Part shown: positions 27,235 through 37,711 of the stretch, in pieces
How positions within the stretch are numbered: the first letter of the stretch is position 1
Layout of the letters: every line of letters starts with the position of its first letter
Origin: an uncultured Amylibacter sp.
GTDB taxonomy: Bacteria > Pseudomonadota > Alphaproteobacteria > Rhodobacterales > Rhodobacteraceae
Length of the DNA: 64,000 bases
Assembly (NCBI GenBank): GCA_947497475.1
Contig: CANMGS010000001.1
Coordinates: 868,001 to 932,000, forward strand
Reading direction: 5' to 3'
The notes under the pieces: generated by a model
What the model saw: the letters and a program-made list of their open reading frames with translations, nothing else
Database searches by the model: none
Told to the model about the DNA's origin: nothing
Made by a program: the position numbers and the translations under genes

Positions 27235-28623
27235 TTACCCATCATAAACTTCGGATACATCCGCCAGATATCCATTCCACGCAAACCAATAAGCAATGTG
27301 TCCTGCTACCCTTGGTAAGCGCTCGTTACTTTCTGACAGCAGTGCATTTTCAGTTATAGTCCAAAGCGTGCCATCGGTGCTTTTCAACTTTCCATTGATA
27401 GTTTGTTTAAACGCATACCCTTTGCGTTCATACGCACGCACAGCACGTTTTTTAACATCTCCGATTAAAACCAATTCTTGCCCCGCAACAGCATCGTTAA
27501 TCACAGGATTTTCTGCGAATGCCTTAAGCGGCCAGGCTTTAGCACCCCCAAACGCACGCACGCCAAACACGTAATCTTTTTGACGATGACGCGATTGATC
27601 AACGATCGTCGGGAACATCAATTCACCCGATGCAAAGTAATCACCATATACAATGCCAGTGCGATAATCGCGGTCAAATCCTGTGTTCAACGTCACAATC
27701 GTTGTATCTGGATTGCTAGCTTTCCAATCCCTCCATGTCGTAATCACCACTGGGCGCTGTTTCAACTCAATCCCACTGTTCACCAATTCTCCAGACACAG
27801 GTTTGCCAGTGAATTGGTTCCACAAGGAATGGGTTTGGCGATCGAACATCAACTTATTTGAACGATACAAAAATCCAGATGATCCAAATACAAATGGTTC
27901 GCTGCGCCCAACGACATCCGTTTCAAACAAAATGCCAGACCCGCATAATGTGCAATAGGCCAGTGCCACAGGCACGCCACCAATCACCGCATTGAACATC
28001 TCGTGCCAGCCCATCACGCGCAGCGGATAGGCGCGTGTGTCGCCATTGATCGACACACCAAACACCAGATCATCATCCAGCATATAGGCCGCTTTTGCAT
28101 CTGTTGCGGGTACCAATTCAGGATTGTCCAGCGATGGGATACCATCTTTGCGCGCACCACCCCATGTGATCTCTTCCATGCGGATTTTCATGCGGTCTTG
28201 TCTGAAATGTTTTGGCTTTAGAAACACATCAAAATTCGGATCAATCGTCAGATACATTTCGCGTTTAAACGTGGCATAGCTTTCGTGCGGCACCACCTCT
28301 GGATGAGCTTCTTGCCACAGCATCCAATCATTCCAACGCGACCATTTCCCGATTTTCGTATCGCCTGTCAGCTGGCGCAACACTTCGATCAAAGGGGCGA
28401 CTGACATACGGGTAAACCGCAAGCCAAGGATAAGCCCTGGGATCATATCTTGATTACCACGTTCTGAAATAGCCTTAAGTGCTGCTAAATATTCCGCCTC
28501 TTGTCCAAAAACCAAAGCGTGGTGCGCATCATCCATAGATAGAGATTGCGCAAAGCTCGCAGAAGGGATTGCAGCAGTGCCAGCGCAAAGCGCGGTAAAC
28601 TGGCGACGTGAAATCATAATCAT
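27235..28623 (-). CDS. DUF3179-domain protein with Tat signal
   Basis: A 462-aa exported protein. The N terminus SRRQFTALCAG with a following hydrophobic stretch and SFA is a twin-arginine signal, suggesting export of a folded or cofactor-bearing protein. The DUF3179 core is seen in GDTRAYPLRVMGWHEMFNAV, the paired-Cys AYCTLCGSGILFE, GFLYRSNKLMFDR and HSLWNQFTGKPVSG. The function of the family is unknown; the CTLC pair looks suited to metal or heme binding (inference). It is monocistronic and converges with fosX. Confidence 0.88.
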   Translation of the reverse strand: MIMISRRQFTALCAGTAAIPSASFAQSLSMDDAHHALVFGQEAEYLAALKAISERGNQDMIPGLILGLRFTRMSVAPLIEVLRQLTGDTKIGKWSRWNDWMLWQEAHPEVVPHESYATFKREMYLTIDPNFDVFLKPKHFRQDRMKIRMEEITWGGARKDGIPSLDNPELVPATDAKAAYMLDDDLVFGVSINGDTRAYPLRVMGWHEMFNAVIGGVPVALAYCTLCGSGILFETDVVGRSEPFVFGSSGFLYRSNKLMFDRQTHSLWNQFTGKPVSGELVNSGIELKQRPVVITTWRDWKASNPDTTIVTLNTGFDRDYRTGIVYGDYFASGELMFPTIVDQSRHRQKDYVFGVRAFGGAKAWPLKAFAENPVINDAVAGQELVLIGDVKKRAVRAYERKGYAFKQTINGKLKSTDGTLWTITENALLSESNERLPRVAGHIAYWFAWNGYLADVSEVYDG

Positions 28624-28690
28624 CTCCTCTTAGCGCATATGATTGACGTAAGTGGTGATAAAATACCAATGACACTGTTGTGAGAGGTTT

Positions 28691-29536
28691 TTAAACCTTG
28701 GCCAATTTCATCAAAGCAGCACCCGTTAGGGTCAAGAAGGTGGACAGAACTTTGCCCAAATCTAAACGTTCTTTCAAAAAGAATACGCCAATGAACAAGG
28801 CGAAAATAATGCTGGTTTCACGCAGGGCCGTAACCAATGCGATTGGTGCCTGAGTAAAGGCGTATACAACAAATGCATAGGCAGTGAATGATGCGCCGCC
28901 ACCCAAAACAGTTACCATTTTACCTGTTTTCAACACACCCAACACTTGGGGTTGCCAGAATGGAACTGTACAAAAATACATCACGCACCCGATGATCGCA
29001 GAGTAGGCATAGAACCCAACACCCGTTCCAGCGACACGCGCCCCGATACCGTCAATCATGGAGTATGACGCAATAAAGCACCCCGTTATCATCGCCAAAA
29101 CAGCCGCTTTATGATTCTGTCCGCCATCCACTTCGCGCACACGCGCAAGGCTTACGATACCTAAAACGATCAAAGCTATGGCCAATAATTGCAATGATTG
29201 GAATTGAATTCCCAACACCATAATCGAAACAATTGTCACCAAAACAGGCGCCAAACCACGCGCAATTGGATAGACCTGTGTCAGGTCGCCGATACGGTAG
29301 GCTGACATTAAGAAAACGTTGTATCCAACATGAAGTGCACCGCTAAAAAGCAAATACGGCCAGCTTTCAAATGCAGGAGTTGGTACAAAAAATAAAACCC
29401 CAAACCCAAACAATGCTTGGCCTAAAACCACTGCACTCATGCTCATTGTTTTGTCCAAACCACTTTTTACCAACCCATTCCAAGTGGCATGCAGAAAGGC
29501 GGCAAGGATAACGAGGAAATATATGCTGAGGCTCAT
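28691..29536 (-). CDS. EamA/DMT-family transporter
   Basis: A 281-aa inner-membrane carrier with ten predicted helices in two EamA repeats. The first repeat ends YPIARGLAPVLVTIVSI and the second ends with the matching ALRETSIIFALFIGVFFLKERL. The exported metabolite is unknown. It is divergent from the indolepyruvate oxidoreductase gene; no co-transcribed partner. Confidence 0.88.
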   Translation of the reverse strand: MSLSIYFLVILAAFLHATWNGLVKSGLDKTMSMSAVVLGQALFGFGVLFFVPTPAFESWPYLLFSGALHVGYNVFLMSAYRIGDLTQVYPIARGLAPVLVTIVSIMVLGIQFQSLQLLAIALIVLGIVSLARVREVDGGQNHKAAVLAMITGCFIASYSMIDGIGARVAGTGVGFYAYSAIIGCVMYFCTVPFWQPQVLGVLKTGKMVTVLGGGASFTAYAFVVYAFTQAPIALVTALRETSIIFALFIGVFFLKERLDLGKVLSTFLTLTGAALMKLAKV

Positions 29537-29667
29537 CTTGGTTCCAAAATTTACTTAAATCTTTCCGTCAGCCTAGCGAAATAAAACCTAAGCACAAATC
29601 ATATGTTATTGTTCTTCATAAAAATAAAAAGATTGAAATTACAGATTTTTGGGATAGGTTAGTATTT

Positions 29668-32600
29668 ATGACCTATTTTGATACATCCCTTGAGGACAAA
29701 TTCGACCTAGACAAAACCCGCATCTATACATCAGGCACGCAAGCGCTTGTTCGTTTGTGTTTGATGCAAGCCGCACGTGATCGTGTGAATGGTTTGGACA
29801 CTGGTGGATACATTACAGGGTATCGCGGATCACCCCTTGGTGGATTGGATCAACAGTTCGGCGTTGCCAAAAAACAGCTGACAGAAGCGAACGTCATCTT
29901 TGAAGCGGGTCTAAACGAGGACATAGCCGCAACTGCCATTTGGGGCACACAACAGGCCGAATTGCGCGGTGATGGCAAACACGATGGCGTCTTTGCCATG
30001 TGGTACGGCAAAGGCCCAGGCGTGGATCGCACGGGCGATGTATTCCGACATGCCAACCTTGCAGGTACATCTAAAAACGGTGGTGTTTTGGTGTTGATGG
30101 GGGATGATCACACCTGCGAAAGTTCCACCACGGCACACCAAAGCGAATACGCTTTGCGCGATGCCATGATCCCTATTTTAAACCCCGCAAATATTTCCGA
30201 AATCATCGAATACGGATTACACGGCTGGGCATTGTCACGCTTTTCTGGCCTTTGGTGCGGATTGAAAGGTGTGAAGGATAACATCGAATCTTCGGGCACT
30301 GTAGACGTTGCATTGGATGCCATTCAAACGCGTATTCCTGCCGATTATGACATGCCAGAGGGCGGTTTAAACATCCGTCTAAACGATCCCCCCGTTGAGC
30401 AAGAAGCGCGTTTACACCAGCATAAACTGAACGCCGTGCGTGCCTATGTGCGTGAAAACCAGTTGAACAAAGTGGTTTATACAGGCGGTGCAAAACCCAA
30501 GATCGGGATTGTGTCCACAGGCAAATCTTATCTGGATATTCTGCAAGCTTTCGAAGAACTGGGCATTGATGAAAAACGCGCCTATCAGATGGGGTTGGCG
30601 CTGTATAAAGTGGCTATGCCTTGGCCGTTGGAACCTACTGGCATTTTGGACTTTGCCAAAGACCTAGAACAAATCATCGTTGTCGAAGAAAAGCGCGGCC
30701 TGATGGAGGGTCAGATCAAAAGCATTCTCTATGATCTGGAAAAACGTCCCTCTGTTATCGGTAAAACATCGGAAACGGGCGAGACATTATTCCAAGTGGA
30801 ATACGCCCTAACCACCACACAGATTGCAGCGCAAATTGGCACGCGCTTGCTGGCATTGAAAGATGGCAAATCACTGGAAAATAAAGTCAGCGATTTAAAA
30901 GCCCGCATGGCAGCAACCCGCGAAGAACTGCCCGTCACACGCGGCGTCGCATTCTGCGCAGGTTGTCCGCACAATTCATCGACCGTATTACCCCAAGGCG
31001 CACGTGGTTTCGCTGGCATTGGCTGTCACTACATGGCGCAATTCATGGATCGCAATGTCGAAGGCTACACCCATATGGGGGGTGAAGGCGCCAACTGGAT
31101 TGGTGAAAGCAAGTTTTCCAAACGCGATCATGTGTTCCAGAATTTGGGCGATGGCACATACAACCACTCTGGCCTGATGTCCCTACGTGGCGCCGTCGCG
31201 TTTGACACGAACATCACCTATAAAATCCTATATAATGACGCTGTTGCCATGACGGGCGGACAAGCACACGAAGGCGGTCTTGGTCCCTATGATATCGTGG
31301 CAGAGGTACTGGGCGCGGGTGTGAAAAAGCTGGCTTATGTCACCGATGATATTTCGCGTATTGATACAGCAAAATTACCCGCAGATGTGGATGTGCATCA
31401 CCGCCGCGATGTGATCAAAGTACAAGAAGACCTAGCACAGGTTAAAGGCGTAACCGTCCTGTTGTACGACCAAACATGTGCCACAGAAAAACGTCGCCGT
31501 ATCAAGCGCAACACGATGGAGGACGTGAACAAACGCCTGTTCATAAACCCCGATGTCTGCGAAGGCTGCGGCGATTGCGGCGTGCAATCCAACTGTGTTG
31601 CATTACAACCGCTAGAAACACCTTTGGGCCGCAAACGCAGAATTGACCAATCCGCCTGTAACAAAGATTTCTCTTGCCAAGATGGCTTCTGCCCGAGCTT
31701 TGTCAGTGTAAAAAACGGCACGCCGCGTAAACCCGAAGCGGCCAAAATTGACCTACCTGATTTGCCAGAACCAGCCAGCAAACCAGCGTTGGAAACGCCC
31801 TACTCTATTCTTGTCACTGGCATCGGCGGCACGGGCGTTGTGACCATCAGCGCATTGCTGGGCATGGCTGCCCATTTGGATGGCAAAGGCAGCGGCTTGA
31901 TTGATATGGCTGGTTTGGCACAAAAAGGCGGTTCCGTGTTTTCGCATGTGAAATTGGCGAACTCTTCTAAGGATGTAAAAAGCATCCGTGTGGCAGAAGG
32001 TACCGCAGATTTATTATTGGGCTGTGATGTGGTTGTATCCGCTGGAAACCCAGCGCTTTCAACGCTTTCAAAATCATCACAGGTGATGATCAACACCCAC
32101 GAGCAAATGCCAAAAGATTTCACACTGCAACGCGATTTCACATTGCCCACAGATTTGATGCACGACCGTATTGCTGAAGCTGTTGATCGTGGCAACGCTG
32201 CATTTGTGGATGCTACTAGATATGCGATTAAACTGCTGGGTAACAGTATTGGCGCCAACCTGTTCATGCTGGGTGTTGCATATCAAAAGGGTCTGATCCC
32301 GTTGACAGATAAAGCCATCATGCATGCGATCAAACTAAACGGCGTGGCGATTAAGATGAACCAAAATGCGTTTACATTAGGACGCCACTGGGTGATTGAT
32401 CCTGCCCGTTTAGATGCGTACATGCCTAAAACAATCAAGGCGCCTGAACTGACAAGTTTGGATGAGATTATAGCAGACCGCGTGGAACGCTTAACCGCTT
32501 ATCAAAACGCTGCTTACGCCAAATCATACAGTGATTTCATGGCACAAGTTGCAGACAAACCATATGCCCTTACTGTGGCCAAAAACCTGTTCAAGCTGAT

Positions 32601-33039
32601 GGCATATAAAGACGAATACGAAGTCGCACGTTTGTATTCCGAAGACAGCTTTATGAAAAACCTAAAGGCACAGTTCGAAGGTGATTTGAAACTTAAGATC
32701 GCCCTAGCACCACCGCTTCTTTGTCGCCCTGATCCTGTGACAGGCAAGGCAAAGAAAATCGAATTTGGCCCGTGGATATTCAAAGCCTTCTCTATCCTAA
32801 AACGCTTCAAGGGTTTGCGCGGCACGGCCTTTGATCTGTTTGGGTATACAACTGAACGTAAAATGGAACGTGCACTTATAGACGAATACAAGGAAACCGT
32901 ATTAGATCTTGATACTCTTGATACAGAAACAGCCCAAAAACTGGCAGAACTCCCACAAGACATACGTGGTTTTGGACATGTGAAACTTGCGAGTGTTGCA
33001 GCTGCTCGTACAAAGAAAAAAACCTTATTGGCAACATAA
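29668..33039 (+). CDS. Indolepyruvate ferredoxin oxidoreductase, fused alpha/beta form
   Basis: A 1123-aa cytoplasmic enzyme that oxidatively decarboxylates aryl or branched 2-oxo acids to acyl-CoA with ferredoxin. The order is a pyrimidine-binding transketolase-like part (about 15-400), a TPP-binding part with GIGCHYMAQFMDR and GEGANWIGE, a short Cys-rich iron-sulfur segment near 635 (CEGCGDCGVQSNC), and a C-terminal gamma/beta-like domain from about 715 (VTGIGGTGVVTISALLG). Archaeal IOR is two proteins; the alphaproteobacterial form joins them. It probably serves phenylalanine, tyrosine and tryptophan catabolism. It is monocistronic. Confidence 0.92.
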   Translation: MTYFDTSLEDKFDLDKTRIYTSGTQALVRLCLMQAARDRVNGLDTGGYITGYRGSPLGGLDQQFGVAKKQLTEANVIFEAGLNEDIAATAIWGTQQAELRGDGKHDGVFAMWYGKGPGVDRTGDVFRHANLAGTSKNGGVLVLMGDDHTCESSTTAHQSEYALRDAMIPILNPANISEIIEYGLHGWALSRFSGLWCGLKGVKDNIESSGTVDVALDAIQTRIPADYDMPEGGLNIRLNDPPVEQEARLHQHKLNAVRAYVRENQLNKVVYTGGAKPKIGIVSTGKSYLDILQAFEELGIDEKRAYQMGLALYKVAMPWPLEPTGILDFAKDLEQIIVVEEKRGLMEGQIKSILYDLEKRPSVIGKTSETGETLFQVEYALTTTQIAAQIGTRLLALKDGKSLENKVSDLKARMAATREELPVTRGVAFCAGCPHNSSTVLPQGARGFAGIGCHYMAQFMDRNVEGYTHMGGEGANWIGESKFSKRDHVFQNLGDGTYNHSGLMSLRGAVAFDTNITYKILYNDAVAMTGGQAHEGGLGPYDIVAEVLGAGVKKLAYVTDDISRIDTAKLPADVDVHHRRDVIKVQEDLAQVKGVTVLLYDQTCATEKRRRIKRNTMEDVNKRLFINPDVCEGCGDCGVQSNCVALQPLETPLGRKRRIDQSACNKDFSCQDGFCPSFVSVKNGTPRKPEAAKIDLPDLPEPASKPALETPYSILVTGIGGTGVVTISALLGMAAHLDGKGSGLIDMAGLAQKGGSVFSHVKLANSSKDVKSIRVAEGTADLLLGCDVVVSAGNPALSTLSKSSQVMINTHEQMPKDFTLQRDFTLPTDLMHDRIAEAVDRGNAAFVDATRYAIKLLGNSIGANLFMLGVAYQKGLIPLTDKAIMHAIKLNGVAIKMNQNAFTLGRHWVIDPARLDAYMPKTIKAPELTSLDEIIADRVERLTAYQNAAYAKSYSDFMAQVADKPYALTVAKNLFKLMAYKDEYEVARLYSEDSFMKNLKAQFEGDLKLKIALAPPLLCRPDPVTGKAKKIEFGPWIFKAFSILKRFKGLRGTAFDLFGYTTERKMERALIDEYKETVLDLDTLDTETAQKLAELPQDIRGFGHVKLASVAAARTKKKTLLAT

Positions 33040-33065
33040 AAAGGCCGCCCTGAAGGACGGCCTTT
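33040..33065. terminator. Bidirectional terminator between the IOR gene and leuB
   Basis: AAAGGCCGCCC and GGACGGCCTTT form a stem of eight pairs plus one mismatch and two pairs, with a TGAA-like loop, A-tract before and T-tract after. It lies between convergent stops. Confidence 0.62.
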
Positions 33066-33088
33066 CAAAATTCTTATCTCTAATAAAC

Positions 33089-34195
33089 TTAAAGCGATGC
33101 TTCCAATTCAGCGATAATTGCATCACCCATTTCAGTTGTTGAAACTGGCGTGCCGCCGTCTGCCATCATCAAGTCGCCAGTGCGGATGCCTTTGGCCAAA
33201 ACTGTTTCAACAGCTTTTTCTAAACGTGTCGCTTCTTCACCTTGATCAAAGCTGTAACGCAATGCCATTGCAAAGCTTAGGATACATGCAGATGGGTTCG
33301 CTTTGTTCTGGCCAGAGATGTCTGGTGCAGAACCGTGTACCGGTTCGTACAACGCTTTCGGGCGACCGTTTTCCATTGGTGCACCCAAAGATGCAGATGG
33401 CAACATGCCAAGGGAACCTGTTAGCATCGCTGCACAGTCAGATAGGATATCACCGAACAGATTGTCTGTTAGGATCACATCAAACTGTTTTGGCGCTTTC
33501 ACCAATTGCATCGCACCGTTATCTGCATACATGTGTGACAATTCAATTTCTGGGTAATCCGCAGCATGGATCGCTGTTACGACTTCGCGCCACAGGATGC
33601 CGCTTTCCATAACGTTGGCTTTTTCCATGGAACACACTTTGTTGCCACGGCGTTTTGCCAATTCAAATGCAGAACGTGCAACACGGTTGATTTCTGCTTC
33701 TGTGTAGCGTTGTGTGTTGATGCCAACACGCTGGCCGTCTTCTTCGAAAATACCACGTGGTTCGCCGAAATATGAGCCAGATGTCAATTCACGTACGATC
33801 ATGATGTCCAAGCCAGAAACGATATCTTTTTTCAAAGATGAGAAATCTGCAAGCGCGTCAAAACATTGTGCTGGGCGCAAGTTTGAAAACAAATCCATTT
33901 CTTTACGAAGACGCAGCAAGCCGCGTTCTGGTTTCACGCTAAAGTCTAGATCATCATATGCAGGGCCGCCAACAGCACCTAACAAAACTGCATCTACTTC
34001 TTGTGCTTTTGCCATTGTGTCGTCGTGCAATGGTGTGCCGTGCTTGTCGTAAGCAGCACCACCAACAAGATCTTCGGACACATCAAATTGCAGATCACGT
34101 TTGTCACCAAACCAAGTTACAATTTTCTGTACCTCAGTCATAACTTCTTGGCCGATGCCGTCACCCGGCAATATCAATAAAGATGGAGTGTTCAT
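33089..34195 (-). CDS. leuB: 3-isopropylmalate dehydrogenase
   Basis: The third leucine-synthesis enzyme, 368 aa, an NAD-dependent oxidative decarboxylase. It has the opening [15 protein letters not shown], the [15 protein letters not shown] substrate loop, the [18 protein letters not shown] metal-binding aspartates and [18 protein letters not shown] near the nucleotide site. The ATG of MNTPSLLIL was chosen over one three codons upstream because AGGA is then ten bases away and the family start is reproduced. It is followed by a terminator and preceded by a membrane-protein gene that separates it from leuDC. Confidence 0.95.
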   Translation of the reverse strand: MNTPSLLILPGDGIGQEVMTEVQKIVTWFGDKRDLQFDVSEDLVGGAAYDKHGTPLHDDTMAKAQEVDAVLLGAVGGPAYDDLDFSVKPERGLLRLRKEMDLFSNLRPAQCFDALADFSSLKKDIVSGLDIMIVRELTSGSYFGEPRGIFEEDGQRVGINTQRYTEAEINRVARSAFELAKRRGNKVCSMEKANVMESGILWREVVTAIHAADYPEIELSHMYADNGAMQLVKAPKQFDVILTDNLFGDILSDCAAMLTGSLGMLPSASLGAPMENGRPKALYEPVHGSAPDISGQNKANPSACILSFAMALRYSFDQGEEATRLEKAVETVLAKGIRTGDLMMADGGTPVSTTEMGDAIIAELEASL

Positions 34196-34270
34196 GTCCG
34201 TCATATCCTTTTTAAAACTTGGATATGCCGTAATCTGCTATCGTCCGATGGTCAAGGTAACGGGCTTATT

Positions 34271-35095
34271 TTAAGAGTGTCTGCTACCCAAAGAGGCAAC
34301 TATACCACCCTGATCCGTATGACTGAACGCGATTTTGGCCAAAGCAGCTGCCCGTAACAAAAACGCACCCTGAACAAATGACCAAAATGCAATTGCCCAT
34401 ATGGTCATAATTGGCGCTAAACGCCCATTTTCAGAAAAACTCGTCATGATGAATTCTGCAAGCGTTGGCCCTAACAGAGGCACCAAGCATGCAATGACAA
34501 GACTAGAGAATGCAGAGTTCATCAAACGCTCTTGTAGTGACTGATGTTCGTATGATTTATAGGTGGGCATATTTTGCCACATGTTGAAATCTACACCGCC
34601 AAAGCGCCAAAGATTTATATAAATCGCAACACTAAACGCGATCACACATGCCAACATAACAACAGTATTAAATGCAACAGCTTGGGCGATTGCAGCCTGA
34701 AGGCTTTCATTATCCCCGCTTAATATCTTAGCAACTCCCATAAATGGGCTGTAAATAAAGTCTAGGATTACAAGTCCTTTGTTTGCGATCGCAGGTATGA
34801 ATCCTGTCATCTCTACACCTGCAAGCGCATAGCCAATAATAAACGTTGGTGCCAAAACAAGCGCTACAAGTAAAAAGAACCGGATACGATTATAAGGTGC
34901 AGCTGATCTGAACTCGATCAACGACGGTGATGAAAAACCATATTCATAAATGACAAATACCGATGCAATCGTTGCCAAAATACGCGTAAATTCCATAGAA
35001 GATTGGGAAACCCCAGAAAGTAAGAAAGCTGGTAGCATTATCAAACACGCTACGCACACCGCCCTTACAGTTGCCCCTGTAAGTCTTAAAAACAC
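34271..35095 (-). CDS. Integral membrane protein of unknown function between leuB and leuD
   Basis: A 274-aa protein with about six hydrophobic segments (for example near 12-28, 36-52, 72-92, 140-160, 193-212 and 230-255). I recognise no family motif. It lies between leuD and leuB on the same strand, and the terminator after leuD suggests it has its own promoter. Position inside the leu region is a common alphaproteobacterial pattern for unrelated inserts, so a role in leucine metabolism should not be assumed. Confidence 0.6.
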   Translation of the reverse strand: MFLRLTGATVRAVCVACLIMLPAFLLSGVSQSSMEFTRILATIASVFVIYEYGFSSPSLIEFRSAAPYNRIRFFLLVALVLAPTFIIGYALAGVEMTGFIPAIANKGLVILDFIYSPFMGVAKILSGDNESLQAAIAQAVAFNTVVMLACVIAFSVAIYINLWRFGGVDFNMWQNMPTYKSYEHQSLQERLMNSAFSSLVIACLVPLLGPTLAEFIMTSFSENGRLAPIMTIWAIAFWSFVQGAFLLRAAALAKIAFSHTDQGGIVASLGSRHS

Positions 35096-35253
35096 TGCCT
35101 CGTCCTCGTTTTTGACCCCATTTTCAGGATCGATTTGGCTTTTGAGCCTTATTATTGCCCTAATTGTGTCAATAAAGCCTTATTCGTCAAGCTTTTTTTA
35201 AAAATTTGTGCAGATTCAGTAGGTTTCGAGTGTTTGTTAACACATAAACAATA

Positions 35254-35281
35254 CAAAAAAGGCTGCTCGAAAGCAGCCTTT
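35254..35281 (-). terminator. Rho-independent terminator after leuD
   Basis: On the minus strand AAAGGCTGCT and AGCAGCCTTT form a 10-bp stem with a 4-base loop followed by T-run. It is 23 bases beyond the leuD stop. Confidence 0.86.
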
Positions 35282-35303
35282 GATACTATATATGGTATAA
35301 ATC

Positions 35304-35909
35304 TTATACCCAGGGCATATTTTTGCCATATTCTGCTTCGAACGTATCGATTGCCTTAACTTTCTGCATTGTCAGGCCAATATCGTCCAAACCATCCATC
35401 AAACATTCCTTTTTGAATGGATCAACTTCGAATTTGAACTCTGTACCGTCCGTTGCAGACACCGTCTGATTTTCCAAATCAACCGTAATACGCGCGTTTG
35501 AACCCTTTTGCGCGTCTTCCATCAACACATCCACCTGCTCTTGTGGCAGCACGATTGGCAAAATGCCGTTCTTAAAGCTGTTATTATAGAAAATATCCGC
35601 AAATGAAGACGAGATAATCACTTTGATGCCAAAATCTTTCAATGCCCAAGGTGCATGCTCACGTGATGAGCCACAGCCAAAGTTATCGCCCGCCACAATG
35701 ATTTCCGCATCGCGATATGCTGGCTGGTTCAACACGAAATCTTCGATTTCATTACCCTTGTCGTCGTAACGCATTTCATCAAACAGATTCACACCCAAAC
35801 CAGAGCGCTTAATTGTTTTCAAAAACTGCTTTGGAATGATCATATCTGTGTCGATGTTGATCAATGGCATAGGTGCCGCAACACCAGATACGTTTTCAAA
35901 CTTTTCCAT
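35304..35909 (-). CDS. leuD: 3-isopropylmalate dehydratase small subunit
   Basis: The 201-aa swivelling subunit of isopropylmalate isomerase. Marks are [16 protein letters not shown], the substrate-loop [14 protein letters not shown] and [20 protein letters not shown]. It works with LeuC, whose stop overlaps its ATG by one base (35909), so the subunits are made together. Confidence 0.95.
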   Translation of the reverse strand: MEKFENVSGVAAPMPLINIDTDMIIPKQFLKTIKRSGLGVNLFDEMRYDDKGNEIEDFVLNQPAYRDAEIIVAGDNFGCGSSREHAPWALKDFGIKVIISSSFADIFYNNSFKNGILPIVLPQEQVDVLMEDAQKGSNARITVDLENQTVSATDGTEFKFEVDPFKKECLMDGLDDIGLTMQKVKAIDTFEAEYGKNMPWV

Positions 35910-37324
35910 TATGCCGCTCCTTCAAATTCACGGATGTCAGTCAATTTACCAGTCACAGCCGCTGCTGCTGCCATTGCTGGACTTAGTAGGTGTGTGCGTC
36001 CGCCACGGCCCTGACGACCCTCAAAGTTTCGGTTAGACGTTGCTGCACAACGCTCGCCCGGCGCCAATTGATCTGGGTTCATCGCCAAACACATTGAACA
36101 CCCTGCCATGCGCCATTCGAAACCAGCGTCCTTGAAAATCTCGGCCAAGCCTTCTTCTTCGGCCTGTGCACGCACAAGACCCGAACCAGGCACAACCATC
36201 GCACGCATACCGTCTTTGATCTTTTTGCCTTTCAACACAGCTGCTGCTGCACGCAAGTCTTCGATACGACCGTTTGTGCAAGATCCGATAAACACAGTGT
36301 CGATTTCAACGTCTGTCAATTTCTGACCCGCTTCTAAACCCATGTATTCCAAGGAACGCGCAACCGCATCAACCTTACCACCTTCAAAGTCAGCAGGGTT
36401 TGGTACAACGGCATCAATCGGCAATACGTCTTCTGGTGAAGTGCCCCAAGTCACGCTTGGTGCAATGTCTTCGCCCTTCAAGGTCACAACAAGGTCGAAA
36501 TGTGCATCTTCATCAGTGAACAATGTTTTCCAATACGCCAATGCGGCGTCCCAATCCGCACCTTTTGGTGCATGTGGGCGACCCTTAACGTAGTCGAATG
36601 TTTTCTGATCTGGTGCAATCAAACCAGCACGCGCGCCGCCTTCGATCGCCATGTTACAGACAGTCATGCGACCTTCCATAGACAGCTCTTCGATGGCTTG
36701 GCCGCAATACTCAATCACATAACCCGTACCACCAGCAGTCCCTGTATGACCGATGACTGACATAGTGATGTCTTTCGCTGTCACACCTGGACGCAAAGAC
36801 CCAGTGATTTCCACCTTCATGTTCTTTGACTTCTTTTGGATCAACGTTTGTGTTGCCAAAACATGCTCAACTTCTGATGTGCCAATACCATGTGCCAACG
36901 CACCAAAAGCACCATGTGTCGCTGTGTGGCTGTCACCACAAACAACTGTCATACCCGGCAAAGTCCAACCTTGCTCTGGGCCAACGATGTGCACGATACC
37001 TTGGCGCACGTCTGATACTGGATAATAGTGAACGCCAAACTCTTTTGCGTTCTTATCCAAAGCTTCCACTTGGATGCGGCTTTCTTCGTTATCAATGCCT
37101 TTGGCACGGTCCAATGTTGTTGGAACGTTGTGATCAGGCACAGCAATTGTTTTTTCTGGTGCACGCACAGTACGGCCAGACATGCGCAAACCTTCAAAGG
37201 CTTGTGGTGATGTCACTTCGTGTACAAGGTGACGGTCGATGTATAGCAAACATGTGCCATCATCGGCTTCATGCGCTACGTGAGCGTCCCAGATTTTATC
37301 ATATATAGTTTTTGGTGCGGACAT
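35909..37324 (-). CDS. leuC: 3-isopropylmalate dehydratase large subunit
   Basis: The 471-aa aconitase-type subunit that carries a [4Fe-4S] cluster. The cluster cysteines are in [11 protein letters not shown] and [27 protein letters not shown] holds substrate residues. It isomerises 2- to 3-isopropylmalate with LeuD. The ribosome-binding site GGAGGAGAG precedes the ATG. The 177-bp leader contains a hairpin and a 30-codon frame that may act in regulation. Confidence 0.95.
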   Translation of the reverse strand: MSAPKTIYDKIWDAHVAHEADDGTCLLYIDRHLVHEVTSPQAFEGLRMSGRTVRAPEKTIAVPDHNVPTTLDRAKGIDNEESRIQVEALDKNAKEFGVHYYPVSDVRQGIVHIVGPEQGWTLPGMTVVCGDSHTATHGAFGALAHGIGTSEVEHVLATQTLIQKKSKNMKVEITGSLRPGVTAKDITMSVIGHTGTAGGTGYVIEYCGQAIEELSMEGRMTVCNMAIEGGARAGLIAPDQKTFDYVKGRPHAPKGADWDAALAYWKTLFTDEDAHFDLVVTLKGEDIAPSVTWGTSPEDVLPIDAVVPNPADFEGGKVDAVARSLEYMGLEAGQKLTDVEIDTVFIGSCTNGRIEDLRAAAAVLKGKKIKDGMRAMVVPGSGLVRAQAEEEGLAEIFKDAGFEWRMAGCSMCLAMNPDQLAPGERCAATSNRNFEGRQGRGGRTHLLSPAMAAAAAVTGKLTDIREFEGAA

Positions 37325-37377
37325 GATGTCTCTCCTCCGCTTAGAATTTGGCTTTTAGGGCTAGTCGTGGATATGGA

Positions 37378-37470
37378 TTACGCGCGCAGGTCGCCAAGCA
37401 CGGCAAGACGCTCACCGTGGAACCGCCAAGGCAAGCGTGTTTTATCATCCATATCAAAGATTCTGTTCAT
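37378..37470 (-). CDS. Putative 30-residue leader peptide upstream of leuC
   Basis: A 30-codon frame (MNRIFDMDDKTRLPWRFHG and then ERLAVLGDLRA) ends 53 bases before the leuC ATG. Four leucine codons and one valine lie in its last 18 codons. A hairpin (AGGGG and CCCCT, 5-base loop) ends two bases before its ATG and covers the only purine-rich ribosome-binding candidate. This fits a regulatory leader, but leucine codons are not consecutive as in classical attenuators, and it may be a small independent protein or chance. Confidence 0.25.
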   Translation of the reverse strand: MNRIFDMDDKTRLPWRFHGERLAVLGDLRA

Positions 37471-37501
37471 ATAGGGGCAATACCCCTTTGTGAGCTTGGC
37501 T

Positions 37502-37711
37502 TCAAGCGTCAGGTTCAAACTCTAGCAAATCTGCTGGCGTGCAATCCAACGCCACACAGATGTTATTAAGCGTTTCAAACCGCACACCGCGCACTTTGCC
37601 TGATTTTAGCAAGCTCAGGTTCTGTTCCGAAATACCAATAATCTTTGCCAGCTCTTTGGATTGCATTTTACGTTTCGCAAGCATCACATCCAGACGTACA
37701 ACAATGGCCAT
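37502..37711 (-). CDS. XRE-family helix-turn-helix regulator
   Basis: A 69-aa single-domain Cro/CI-type DNA-binding protein (MQSKELAKIIGISEQNLSLL helix-turn-helix; then GKVRGVRFETLNNICVALDC). This YozG-like type is typically encoded directly beside DUF2975 membrane proteins. Its ATG shares a base with the stop of the DUF2975 gene upstream, so the three genes of the cassette are translationally coupled. It probably represses or tunes its own operon (inference). Confidence 0.9.
   Translation of the reverse strand: MAIVVRLDVMLAKRKMQSKELAKIIGISEQNLSLLKSGKVRGVRFETLNNICVALDCTPADLLEFEPDA

Noticed and set aside
33089..37324. Complete leucine operon
   Set aside because: leuA is not in the window, and a membrane-protein gene and a terminator split leuB from leuDC; the genes are a cluster, not one operon.
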